Below, piece by piece: positions 29,505 through 36,769 of a stretch of 40,812 nt of DNA. Where the stretch lies: the IMG/VR virus record IMGVR_UViG_3300037452_000123, positions 1 through 40,812 of that record; one strand, written 5' to 3'. Under the pieces are notes generated by a model. It did no database searches, was not told the origin of the DNA, and saw only the letters and a list, made by a program, of their open reading frames with translations. The position numbers and the translations under genes were made by a program. This DNA is from a virus. Numbering within the stretch: the first letter of the stretch is position 1; every line of letters starts with the position of its first letter.

Positions 29505-31307
29505 TCATCGCAAGCCCCGAAACCCTATCCCCTGGCGGCGCAGGTAGGCGAGCACGTTGGTCTCCACCGGGCTTTTTTGGCGAATCTCCTCCGGGGGGCG
29601 ATTCTCGCGCGCATAGGTGCGATTGTTGGCCTGGAGTTCCAACATCAGCTGGTCATTCCAAGCCATCACCGCGATGCACATCGCCACCACCATATCGTCC
29701 TTGGCCCGGCCTTCGCCGCCGATCTGATCGCCCTGCCGGTGGATGTTGCGAAACTGGGAGAGGCATTCGGGGGAGTTGATGCCGAGCATATCGCGCTCGA
29801 AGTAGGAGCGCGCCGTGGAGAACATGCGGATCTTCTCCTTGGCGTTGGTCTGCCACTGCAGCGCGTAGGAGCCCATCAGGCTATCCTGTTTACGCCAGAG
29901 GTAATCGCGAATATTGCCCACCACATCCATCGGCCCCTTGCGGGGGTCGCCGGCGCGCATCGTGCCGACCATGCGCTTCAAATTGTTGAGCTCATTGAAC
30001 ACCGCACCACCCGGGCCTTGCATCTCCAGGGCGAGGATGGTGTTGCCGTAAAAGCCCGCGAGGTGAGCGATCACCCAGGCGAACTGGGCCTCGGTCCACT
30101 CGGCCGTGTGCACTTCGACGGCCTGCTCCACCCGGTCGGCATAGCAGCGAAAGATGCACACCGCGAACTCGTCAGCCCATTCGGAGGATCCATAAGCCGG
30201 GTCTGCACCAAGGGCGTAGTAGCCCGGGGTCTGCGGCGTGCCATCGGCCGCACGGTCCTTAACAGGCCACTCCCACACGGAGACCTCGGCATTGGCCTCG
30301 GAGGTCTCGATGAACTCGGTGTCTTCGAAGTTCAGGCCGAACTTATAGCGAAAGAACAAGCGATCGCGGGTTATAGCTTTCTGATACGCCGCGTTGGTGC
30401 GCTCGGAAGAGAAGAATTTGGATCCTGATAGCTGGAACGCATAGTTCTCCGTGGGCGGCATCTCCTGCAGAGCCATCTGCTCGTCGCCCTTGCACTGCTC
30501 GGTCACGTACCAGCGCCACCAGGCCAATTGCTCGGGCGTGATTTCAAAACCGTAGAGCTCGAAGACCTCACCCATCCACACCCGCTCATCGGTGGTGGGC
30601 TCGCCGTCCCAATACTCGGCGAACTCGATCGAGTTGCGATCCTTTTGGTAGAGCTCATTCCTCCACCAACCAATGAAGATCGCCTTTTGCGTCTGGGATT
30701 TTTTAGCGACCTCCCACATCTCGTAGAACATGTTGAAGCCGCGCGCCGTGGACTCAAATATGTAGAGCCGGTCGGGGTTGACTTGCGCCAGCGTGTTCAT
30801 GAGGGAAGTGAACCCCTCCTCGTCACCCCAGCTGGAGCACTCGGTGGCGTGCAGGAAGTTGACTGCCTTGCCGCGGCCCAGGTTGCCTTGCTTTCGCAAG
30901 CCGGCCACGAGATAGACCAACCGGGATTTGTTCGCCAGGATCAGCTGCGTGCGATTGTGCTTGTCCTGCTCGGGCTTCTTGTTGTTGGGCAAAGACTCCA
31001 TGTACTGATCAAGGTAAGAACGGAAGAGCTCGCGATTCTCATCGGTGTCCGTGACCACGGCGCCTTGCATACCCCCGTGGCGGAAGAGCCAGTAAAGATC
31101 GAGTGCAAGAGAGATGGTCGACACCCCCATCTGCCGGCCCTTGAGCACGACGAAGGTGTGCACGTCGCGCTCCAACCCCTCGGCTATCTCCTCAATGAAA
31201 TAGCGCTGCGAGCCCAGCCAGGTGAGTGGCTTGGGGCCCTTCTCCTTCGAATCGATTTGCAGCAGTTTGCAGAACGCTTCGAAGCGCGCGACGGAGAACT
31301 TTTCCAC
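29505..31307 (-). CDS. terL: Terminase large subunit
   Basis: The 600-residue protein has the ATPase motifs LKGRQMGVST (residues 55 to 64, Walker A-like) and VNFLHATECSSWG (Walker B with catalytic Glu), an ESTARGFN coupling motif, and a C-terminal RNase H-like nuclease with ALGADPAYG, ILALEMQGPGGAVFNEL and KDDMVVAMCIAVMAW as the three acidic sites. It packages DNA through the portal and cuts concatemers. No small terminase is obvious; candidates are the two genes upstream and the HTH protein downstream. Confidence 0.95.
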   Translation of the reverse strand: MEKFSVARFEAFCKLLQIDSKEKGPKPLTWLGSQRYFIEEIAEGLERDVHTFVVLKGRQMGVSTISLALDLYWLFRHGGMQGAVVTDTDENRELFRSYLDQYMESLPNNKKPEQDKHNRTQLILANKSRLVYLVAGLRKQGNLGRGKAVNFLHATECSSWGDEEGFTSLMNTLAQVNPDRLYIFESTARGFNMFYEMWEVAKKSQTQKAIFIGWWRNELYQKDRNSIEFAEYWDGEPTTDERVWMGEVFELYGFEITPEQLAWWRWYVTEQCKGDEQMALQEMPPTENYAFQLSGSKFFSSERTNAAYQKAITRDRLFFRYKFGLNFEDTEFIETSEANAEVSVWEWPVKDRAADGTPQTPGYYALGADPAYGSSEWADEFAVCIFRCYADRVEQAVEVHTAEWTEAQFAWVIAHLAGFYGNTILALEMQGPGGAVFNELNNLKRMVGTMRAGDPRKGPMDVVGNIRDYLWRKQDSLMGSYALQWQTNAKEKIRMFSTARSYFERDMLGINSPECLSQFRNIHRQGDQIGGEGRAKDDMVVAMCIAVMAWNDQLMLELQANNRTYARENRPPEEIRQKSPVETNVLAYLRRQGIGFRGLR

Positions 31308-31323
31308 CAGGGGTGGGCGGGCG

Positions 31324-31536
31324 TTAACCCACCTTCACAAACTCAAAGCGGCTGCGCACGAAATTCTGGAAGTAGGACCCTGGTGAAGTCGCGGCCAGCA
31401 GCGCGTCGTACTCCTCGACCGGCACGCCGCTATAGCGATACACCGAGCCGCCCTCGAACTCGACTTCGAGCTGGCGCCGGCGCTCGTCGTACCCGACGCT
31501 TTTGAGATTGCTCGAATCAACAACCTGGCGATCCAT
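31324..31536 (-). CDS. KTSC domain protein, 70 aa
   Basis: This protein is one KTSC domain: VVDSSNLKSVGYDERRRQLE, then EFEGGSVYRYSGVPVEEYDA and GSYFQNFVRS. These domains occur fused to enzymes or alone in phages. Their role is not settled, although RNA or nucleotide binding has been suggested. Here it directly precedes terL in the late operon. Confidence 0.85.
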   Translation of the reverse strand: MDRQVVDSSNLKSVGYDERRRQLEVEFEGGSVYRYSGVPVEEYDALLAATSPGSYFQNFVRSRFEFVKVG

Positions 31537-31544
31537 GGCCGTGG

Positions 31545-32060
31545 CTACTCGGCCGTGTCATCTTTAGGTGGAAGCGGGAACGCCAGCTGCTCGCCGTTGA
31601 GCGCATCGCTCACGGCGCGAGCCGCGGCGCGCTGCGGCGGCATCTCGAACACATTGCCGGCCGCGTCGCGGGGGTTAGGTGGCGCATTAGCGCCCGGCGG
31701 CGTCATCACCCGCGGCGCGGCCGCGGCCTGGAAAAAGTTGGCCATCATCTGCTGGTACATCTGCGCCTTGACGTTGCGTTCGATATGCGCGCGCAGCCCT
31801 GCGGGGAGCTCGCTGTCGTCGGGCAGCAGCTCGACCCAGCCGCGCGCCTCGCCTTGCTCGAAGAGGGAACTGGCTAACTCGAGCGCATTGGTGGCGAGCA
31901 TCGCCGCGCTGGGTGTCTGACCGGTGGCGTCGCGCGCGGCGCTGTAGAGCGGGGACTTCAAGAACTCCACGGCCAGGCGCAGCCGCAGGTCCATCTCGCA
32001 ACCGTTCTCGTAAGCGCTCAGGGGATTCTGGTGGTAACGGATGCTGGCGTGCTCGCTCAT
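31545..32060 (-). CDS. Hypothetical protein upstream of terL, 171 aa
   Basis: I start at ATG 32060 (ATGA overlap with the preceding gene) rather than at the frame opening 32072. The N-terminal half is helical (EMDLRLRLAVEFLKSPLYSA, AAMLATNALELASSLFEQGE) and the C-terminal half is Ala/Pro-rich with a helix in between (HIERNVKAQMYQQMMANFFQ). Its place before terL makes it one small-terminase candidate, but it lacks a visible DNA-binding motif. Confidence 0.65.
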   Translation of the reverse strand: MSEHASIRYHQNPLSAYENGCEMDLRLRLAVEFLKSPLYSAARDATGQTPSAAMLATNALELASSLFEQGEARGWVELLPDDSELPAGLRAHIERNVKAQMYQQMMANFFQAAAAPRVMTPPGANAPPNPRDAAGNVFEMPPQRAAARAVSDALNGEQLAFPLPPKDDTAE

Positions 32061-32344
32061 GCGGTTCTCCAAACTTTACAACGCTTGCCGTCGATTTTGC
32101 GAACGGCGTAACACTGGTTTTTATTTCCCGGTTTTTGCCGGTAGCGCCAAATCGCCGAACGCACCACCTGGTCCGGCCGATTCAATGTCATCGCGTCGCC
32201 TACCTCCAGCAGATGGAAACCATACGCCGGTTCGGGCGTTCGAGGCTTGGGTACGTCAGGGGCCAGGCGCTCAATGGTGCGCTCGATCGGCACCCCGTAA
32301 CGACCGAAAGGCTTATGGACCCATCTAGAGTGTGTTTCCGCCAT
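32057..32344 (-). CDS. Hypothetical protein, first late gene, 95 aa
   Basis: This basic protein has HKPFGRYGVPIERTIERLAP and a C-terminal segment (NRPDQVVRSAIWRYRQKPGN, KIDGKRCKVWRTA) shaped like small phage DNA-binding proteins with a final strand VWR. ATG 32344 has no SD of its own; an 11-codon ORF with a good SD ends directly before it, suggesting coupling. It is another candidate for the small terminase role. Confidence 0.65.
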   Translation of the reverse strand: MAETHSRWVHKPFGRYGVPIERTIERLAPDVPKPRTPEPAYGFHLLEVGDAMTLNRPDQVVRSAIWRYRQKPGNKNQCYAVRKIDGKRCKVWRTA

Positions 32345-32380
32345 TTAAATCAATAGTTTACTTACCACACGAACGCTCAT
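32345..32380 (-). CDS. Putative leader peptide of late operon, 11 aa
   Basis: GGAG stands seven bases before ATG 32380. The peptide is MSVRVVSKLLI and its TAA abuts the ATG at 32344 with no gap. Since the first late gene has no SD, ribosomes may reach it by reinitiation. The conclusion is from position only. Confidence 0.4.
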   Translation of the reverse strand: MSVRVVSKLLI

Positions 32381-32617
32381 AGTAACACTCCAACATACGG
32401 ACTTGCGAACGCTTTTTGGATTTTGTTTTAGGTGGGGGATGTGAGGGTCCCCGAATTTCGCGGCGCTGGACCCAATGGATTGTTTAAATTTCGGGGGCGA
32501 AAATAGTGAAAAGAAGACAAAAATCCATACCGCAACCCCCTGACAGCGCCGTCAACCGCGTACCAGCAGCCGCCAGACCGACCATCACAAACCCAATAGT
32601 CCATTTAATCAATGACT

Positions 32618-32653
32618 TACACAGTGTACTTCTGAAAATAACCATTTTCAGAA
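32618..32653. repeat. Palindrome pair (11-bp and 10+10-bp)
   Basis: TACACAGTGTA (32618-32628) is an odd palindrome. Directly after it TTCTGAAAAT and ATTTTCAGAA (32630-32653) form a perfect 10-bp inverted repeat around AACC. No T-run follows. The pairing of two dyads side by side looks like an operator. Confidence 0.6.
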
Positions 32654-32774
32654 ATGTATGGTTTACGCCACAACAGCGCGAAGCGAAAGCTACTGTCTGA
32701 TTTACGCAACACGCGGCTCGTGCGCCCCACCCTTCGGAAAACCATAAAGCATATTGCTGCTTATAAATTACTCA

Positions 32775-32814
32775 AACGCAAGATTCTTGCGTTCTTGCGC
32801 AAGAATCTTGCGTT
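32775..32814. repeat. 17-bp perfect inverted repeat
   Basis: AACGCAAGATTCTTGCG and CGCAAGAATCTTGCGTT flank TTCTTG. Each arm contains its own small palindrome CAAGA-W-TCTTG, so the site can be read as two operator half-sets or as one large cruciform. It is the longest perfect dyad I found in the window. Confidence 0.65.
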
Positions 32815-32904
32815 CTGCTATGTCCCCTATTTACAAACCATATTCCAGTCCGATAACATCGCTACAACAAGCAAATGATTAATACAAACCAAAAGGACCG
32901 CGCC

Positions 32905-32961
32905 ATGGATACCCGCCAGCAAGAGCTAGACGAAGCCCGCCGCAACTCCCCTTTGCTCTGA
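32905..32961 (+). CDS. Putative leader peptide, 18 aa
   Basis: ATG 32905 has AAAAGGA at good spacing. The peptide is MDTRQQELDEARRNSPLL. It is followed within ten bases by a hairpin (32969-32992) and further dyads. It resembles a leader of an attenuated unit, but no run of one amino acid is present. It may also be a remnant of a lost gene. Confidence 0.4.
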   Translation: MDTRQQELDEARRNSPLL

Positions 32962-32968
32962 CGCAAGC

Positions 32969-33034
32969 CAGGTGGCAGCGTGCTGCTACCTGACGTGCGC
33001 CAGTACTGGCAACGTCGCACGGGCCGATAGCCCG
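32969..33034 (+). other. Three dyads in a putative 5' leader
   Basis: CAGGTGGCAGC/GCTGCTACCTG (32969-32992, one mismatched pair), the perfect palindrome GCCAGTACTGGC (32999-33010), and CGGGC/GCCCG (33020-33034) follow one another between the 18-aa ORF and ATG 33058. They would give a strongly structured RNA leader. Confidence 0.5.
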
Positions 33035-33057
33035 CTAAACCCTGAAAGGCTTTTCAA

Positions 33058-33120
33058 ATGTCCACCCTCATGCAAGCTTCCGAACAATGGCGCAACCGTC
33101 CCGCCCTTTGGCCGTTATGA
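33058..33120 (+). pseudogene. 20-codon ORF, possible DUF932 gene remnant
   Basis: ATG 33058 begins MSTLMQASEQWRNRPALWPL and stops. The opening with a W-x-x-RP element is like the N terminus of DUF932-type phage/plasmid proteins as I remember them, so this may be the broken start of such a gene. The SD (AAAGG) lies in a small dyad TGAAA/TTTCA. Its TGA overlaps the next ATG. Confidence 0.3.
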
Positions 33121-33305
33121 AGACCCTGACGTCACCCCCCGCACCTGGTCAAACCCGGACCATCCCCAAATCGCTCCAGGACGCGCTAAGGCAGCGCGTC
33201 CCCTTCTCCTGGCTGCCTACAGCGGACCGGCGCGGGACGCTCGCCCTGGACCGCCGTATGGCAGCCCGGCAAGGCTTTGTTGACCGCCGCAAGCCCACCC
33301 CGTGA
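33117..33305 (+). CDS. Small hypothetical protein, 62 aa
   Basis: ATG 33117 overlaps the stop of the preceding ORF (TTATGA). The product is basic: TIPKSLQDALRQRVPFSWLP, TADRRGTLALDRRMAARQG and FVDRRKPTP. It ends just before a strong terminator. The combination of coupling and terminator supports a small transcription unit. Family unknown. Confidence 0.5.
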   Translation: MKTLTSPPAPGQTRTIPKSLQDALRQRVPFSWLPTADRRGTLALDRRMAARQGFVDRRKPTP

Positions 33306-33327
33306 CCAGGTGCGAGCTCACCCAACC

Positions 33328-33358
33328 AAAACGGCGCCTTCGGGCGCCGTTTGCTTTT
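33328..33358. terminator. Rho-independent terminator
   Basis: A 10-bp stem with core ACGGCGCC/GGCGCCGT around the stable tetraloop TTCG is followed on the plus strand by TTGCTTTT. It ends the 32.9-33.3 kb unit. On the minus strand it follows the gene stopping at 33386 and has TTTTGG after the stem, so it may work in both directions. Confidence 0.85.
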
Positions 33359-33385
33359 AGGCAAAGTTACTGGCGCCCGGCAGTT

Positions 33386-33553
33386 TCAATGCACCATGCC
33401 ACCAGACAGTGACCCGGCGCGCCCTAGCGCTTCGGCGATGGCAATCAGGATCACGGCCAGGTACAAAATCGGCATGGTCCGCACCTGCGACAAAATCGCG
33501 ATGATGACCGCGCCAACGATCAACACGAATTCGATTCCGAAAAGAATGTTCAC
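33386..33553 (-). CDS. Two-pass small membrane protein, 55 aa
   Basis: GTG 33553 is preceded by AAGGGGAGA at good spacing. The product opens (M)NILFGIEFVLIVGAVIIAI and has a second hydrophobic segment (MPILYLAVILIAIAEAL) before a short tail. The function is unknown; a small holin-like or superinfection-exclusion protein is possible. It is the last gene of the leftward unit that begins at 36.7 kb. Confidence 0.6.
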   Translation of the reverse strand: MNILFGIEFVLIVGAVIIAILSQVRTMPILYLAVILIAIAEALGRAGSLSGGMVH

Positions 33554-33625
33554 GGGGTCTCCCCTTTGCAGTAACCCCCGGACCCTAACGCGGGGCTGGA
33601 GCGTGGTCTGTGCGGTAGGCAGCGG

Positions 33626-33952
33626 TCAAGCCAATTCATGCCCCGGCCGCTGGCCGAAAATCAGCCAGCACGCCGTGCGCAGCCCTTTGCTCATGTTCCC
33701 GTGTCCAAGGTGCACCGCAATGTCTACTGTCCTGTGATCCAGACTCAAACCGACCAACTTGAGCTCCCCGTCCCGTTCAAAACGCGGACAGCCTTGAATC
33801 GTCAACGACGCCTGGCACGCAATCCGCAACCCCAGACTCATGTTGCCATTACCGAGGAGGCGGGCGCGCGAGCGCGTAATTTCATCGAGGCGCGCACTCC
33901 TTTGCTTACCGGTCGCCTTCCCCCAAGTACCCCAAAGTGATTTCTTGCGCAT
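33626..33952 (-). CDS. Hypothetical protein with duplicated GNMS motif, 108 aa
   Basis: A basic N terminus (MRKKSLWGTWGKATGKQRSA) is followed by two related halves: LLGNGNMSLGLRIACQASL and HLGHGNMSKGLRTACWLIF. The two copies of G-x-GNMS-x-GLR-x-AC, separated by about 50 residues, suggest an internal duplication. The segment between contains LVGLSLDHRTVDIAV. No known family. The region upstream is AT-rich and holds dyads that may regulate it. Confidence 0.6.
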   Translation of the reverse strand: MRKKSLWGTWGKATGKQRSARLDEITRSRARLLGNGNMSLGLRIACQASLTIQGCPRFERDGELKLVGLSLDHRTVDIAVHLGHGNMSKGLRTACWLIFGQRPGHELA

Positions 33953-33955
33953 GAT

Positions 33956-34108
33956 CCTGTCTACCTGTCTACGCTGCCGTGGGGGGTGAAACCCCTAGCC
34001 ATTGTATATAGTACTCTCTTAATATCCCCCTGTTACAAATTCACTATATACTTCCATTCTAAACTTTCTAATCTCATATATAAATAGTAGACAGAGAAGA
34101 CAACCTAA
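33956..34108. promoter_or_regulatory. AT-rich spacer with dyads
   Basis: CCTGTCTA occurs twice in tandem at 33956-33971; its core TGTCTAC recurs inverted at 34087-34093 and again at 34209-34215. GTATATAGT (34004-34012) and ACTATATAC (34043-34051) form a perfect 9-bp inverted repeat. The strong AT bias stands out from the GC-rich genes on each side. It may be a promoter/operator region for the gene starting at 33952, or an origin. Confidence 0.45.
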
Positions 34109-36445
34109 TTATTTTGACCAATATTTGAAGCTTTTCCGATCATCGTCCTTACCTACGTGTTTTTGAAAACCAAGCCTTCGCAATATATTCGCTACGCGCA
34201 CCTGATTTTGTCTACCCACCGTCCGAGGATCGTAGCCAAGCGCGTTCTGCAAAACCCCTTCCAAAGTGATTTTTTCGGAAGTTTCCGTGACGAATTTGCG
34301 CACTGCATCAAAGCCGATTTCCTCCATTTCGAAGGTCTCGTGCTCGTCCTGTGCCAAACGCTCCGCGTCAGCCCAAGCGACCCCTCCCTGCTCAAAAAGG
34401 TACGCGCCTTCAGCCCAAAGTTGATCCCGATCCCGCGCGATGCGCTCTGCTTCCCCCCACTGCACCGTCACCGGTAGCCAACGGCGGTTGCCCGTGGCGT
34501 CCGACAGGAAGTCGTCCCGGTTGGTCGATCCGATCATCAGGAAGCGCCGCGGCACGGTTATCGCGATTTCCTCATACTTCGGGGTCCACCGATCCGCGCG
34601 CTGGGTCACCCAGGCGTTGACCGCTTCGTGGTCTCGTGCGCCAAGGCCGCGCAACTCCACCAATTCGGCCACCAGGCAGCCGCGCAGGCGCCGGGATAGC
34701 TCTGCATCCCGTTCGGCCAGATCGAGCGTCGTGAACGCTTCTGGTACCGGTGCCAGGGCTTCTATTGCGCTGCTCTTCCTCTTACCCTGCTGCGACGAAT
34801 GCAGGATCACCACCATATCCGCTTTGACCCCTGGCACCAGCGCGCGGCCGGCCAAGGCGGTCCACAAGTAGGTGGACACTGCGCGCGAGTAAGCACTCGG
34901 CGCCGCGGCAAATTGAGTTTCCAGGAAGGACTCAACCCGGCTTACCCCATCCCACACCAACCCCCGCACCCAATCCGCAGCTGAGTCGAACGCATTCTCC
35001 TTACCCACCAGCGCCACGGCATCGCGCAGCAATTCCCGTCCCATCGGCTCGAAACCGCGACGTTCTAGCTCCACCCGCGTGCGCAGGTAATCCTCATTGC
35101 GCCAAGGCACTAACACCCCGGCCAGCTGCCCAGCGCCACCCCCGTTCCCGCTCCACGGCGCCCACATGAGCTCCTGGCGGAAGTGATCCCAGGCGATCCG
35201 GCGCCACCAGCCGGGTGTCTGCAGCGCGCGCACCAGGTTCGAAGCGGTGGCCTGCCAACCCTTCTTGGATCGGGTCAGCCCGCTCCCGGGCCCCCCAGCG
35301 CCCGCCCAAGCCGCTGTAGGGTCCGCGTCATCACTGCCCAGGCCCAGGACTCCATTACCGCTCCGAGCAGAGCCCCCGTCAACACGGCCGCCGCTATCAG
35401 CAACCACAACGGCAAAGTCAGACGCGAAGCTTTGCTCATACCCCACTGCTTCAAGAAACGCTGCATCACTCCTCCCTGCGCAGTGCGCGTGCAAGCATTC
35501 GAAATGGCCCTGCTCATACCCGCCGGTACCGGCCAGGAACCAGGCTGTTGCGCTGGCCCCCGTATCTACGGTGTGGGTGTCTTCCCAGGGACAGGCAACG
35601 AAGAGCCGTCGCTCGTCTCGGCTGCCTTCGACGACCCACCCCCGGCGCTCGAGCCATATTCCGACTGGATCGGCACGGGTATGCTCGCTGGCGCGAAGCC
35701 CGCGCTGTGGTCCGCTGGTATCGAGGTCTGACCCCCGATCGTGTCCGTTGGCAACGGCCACAACCGGTCGAACCACTCCTCGTCGTGCGGGTTCATTCTC
35801 AAATGCTCGGCTCTGAGCAATGCCCGGTACGCCAAACTCTCGCTCGAGCTCGGCCCAGGCTGACTCGAATCGCTCGGCGCTGATGTTTGGGAATTTGTTT
35901 GGTAGCCCTCCTTCCCAAAAATATCGACCACCGGCAGGGTGCGTTCCGGCGGCGACGAACTGCTGGCCATCGGCAAGGAATTCGATTGCGCCTCCCCCGC
36001 GAACAGCGATGACGCGCTTTTTCCAATTGCCAGGCTCCAACTCAAATGCAAGCCCGACTCGGGCACTGCCGGGGCGCGCGCGCACAGGTAACACACCGAG
36101 CAGTACACCAAGGCGGGCACGGATCTTTGCGCACCCTCCTGGATTCGAAATATCAAGGTCGAGGAACCGGATAGATCGTGTACGCAGGCAGAATCCGAGG
36201 TCATCGTCTTTACTCCATTTGTCGATCATTGAAGGGTGAACGGCGATTGTCGTCCAGTGCGCAATACCCACGGCCAGGCGCTGCGCGTTGTATTTGCTCG
36301 GCACCTTGCCGATGGTCTTTAACTGGCTCTCCGGTGCTATTTTTGCGTTGGGGTTTGATACAACGGGCAGCATCTCGCCACCCAGCCCCAACCACAGAGA
36401 AAAGTGATTCCACTCCTCGGCCGAGGCCCCGTAGCGTTGCGTCAT
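34109..36445 (-). CDS. Primase-polymerase-like/VirE helicase fusion, 778 aa
   Basis: The N-terminal third resembles the bifunctional primase-polymerase fold: CLRTRSIRFLDLDIS with D96 and D98, and AAGTHPAGGRYFWEG later. A Cys/His element (VACPWEDTH, FECLHAHC) lies in the middle, like those of phage primases. The C-terminal third is a VirE-family ATPase: ILHSSQQGKRKSS is the Walker A position (about residue 550), and RRFLMIGSTNRDDFLSDATG with NRRWLPV is the family signature. The P-loop is unusual, SQQGKRKS instead of GxxGxGKS. It would prime and unwind for the family A polymerase. It is coded opposite to the polymerase operon. Confidence 0.85.
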   Translation of the reverse strand: MTQRYGASAEEWNHFSLWLGLGGEMLPVVSNPNAKIAPESQLKTIGKVPSKYNAQRLAVGIAHWTTIAVHPSMIDKWSKDDDLGFCLRTRSIRFLDLDISNPGGCAKIRARLGVLLGVLPVRARPGSARVGLAFELEPGNWKKRVIAVRGGGAIEFLADGQQFVAAGTHPAGGRYFWEGGLPNKFPNISAERFESAWAELEREFGVPGIAQSRAFENEPARRGVVRPVVAVANGHDRGSDLDTSGPQRGLRASEHTRADPVGIWLERRGWVVEGSRDERRLFVACPWEDTHTVDTGASATAWFLAGTGGYEQGHFECLHAHCAGRSDAAFLEAVGYEQSFASDFAVVVADSGGRVDGGSARSGNGVLGLGSDDADPTAAWAGAGGPGSGLTRSKKGWQATASNLVRALQTPGWWRRIAWDHFRQELMWAPWSGNGGGAGQLAGVLVPWRNEDYLRTRVELERRGFEPMGRELLRDAVALVGKENAFDSAADWVRGLVWDGVSRVESFLETQFAAAPSAYSRAVSTYLWTALAGRALVPGVKADMVVILHSSQQGKRKSSAIEALAPVPEAFTTLDLAERDAELSRRLRGCLVAELVELRGLGARDHEAVNAWVTQRADRWTPKYEEIAITVPRRFLMIGSTNRDDFLSDATGNRRWLPVTVQWGEAERIARDRDQLWAEGAYLFEQGGVAWADAERLAQDEHETFEMEEIGFDAVRKFVTETSEKITLEGVLQNALGYDPRTVGRQNQVRVANILRRLGFQKHVGKDDDRKSFKYWSK

Positions 36446-36447
36446 GG

Positions 36448-36708
36448 TCAGCGCGCCAGATCAAGCCAGCCCGAGGCCACCTTCAGGCGCCTCTCAAAAT
36501 CGCGGGCATTGGTCTCCGATATGGTGCGCACCGGGGAAGGCCCTATCAGCTGGCTGATGTATTGGGGCGAGACACCCAGGTGGAACGCGAGCGCGGCAAA
36601 ATTGCCGCCGAATACGTGGGAAGCGGCCAGGCGCAGGTTCGCCCGGCGTGTTTCGTAGACTTCGGTCAGCGCGCTGATTTTGGCGCGGCGCTCTTTCTTG
36701 CTAAGCAT
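36448..36708 (-). CDS. Helix-turn-helix regulator, 86 aa
   Basis: The product has a helical N-terminal part (SKKERRAKISALTEVYETRR) and a HTH (NFAALAFHLGVSPQYISQLI) followed by a conserved tail (SETNARDFERRLKVASGWLD), a pattern common in Cro/CI-like phage regulators. ATG 36708 has AAAGGA upstream. One arm of a 10-bp inverted repeat overlaps its start codon. It is first in the leftward operon with the primase/VirE gene and faces the rightward early operon, the right place for a switch protein. Confidence 0.8.
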   Translation of the reverse strand: MLSKKERRAKISALTEVYETRRANLRLAASHVFGGNFAALAFHLGVSPQYISQLIGPSPVRTISETNARDFERRLKVASGWLDLAR

Positions 36709-36769
36709 TTGCTTGTCCTTTTGGCTCTTTCACCTTCGGTGCTTGACAAGAGGCTAAATCAAATGCTTA
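36702..36769. promoter_or_regulatory. Nested inverted repeats in divergent control region
   Basis: TAAGCATTTG (36702-36711) and CAAATGCTTA (36760-36769) are a perfect 10-bp inverted repeat; within it CTTGTC (36712-36717) and GACAAG (36745-36750) form a second one. The left arm covers the start of the HTH gene and the right arm touches the -10 of the rightward promoter. This arrangement fits autoregulation and repression by the HTH protein, which is inference. Confidence 0.6.

Larger units (their letters stand above)
32381..32904. other. Gene-poor, palindrome-rich region
   Basis: About 520 bases without a convincing gene. It is richer in A and T than its surroundings. Two open frames on the plus strand (from 32506 and 32654) lack SDs and overlap the palindromes, so I do not call them. 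The stretch holds TACACAGTGTA, a 10-bp perfect inverted repeat and a 17-bp perfect inverted repeat, listed separately. It lies upstream of the late operon and terminase genes, so it may hold late promoters, operators, a packaging site or an origin. Confidence 0.5.

Noticed and set aside
21990-29800. Long plus-strand ORFs opposite the late genes
   Set aside because: They mirror GC-rich minus-strand genes, lack start signals, and would overlap conserved terminase, portal and capsid genes.
32506-32878. Two plus-strand ORFs of 64 and 74 codons in the palindrome region
   Set aside because: Neither has an SD, they overlap each other, and the second includes the perfect inverted repeats, so coding is doubtful.
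32381-32904. cos site for packaging
   Set aside because: Position near terL makes it possible, but no cohesive-end or known cos signature can be recognised by eye, so I list only palindromes.
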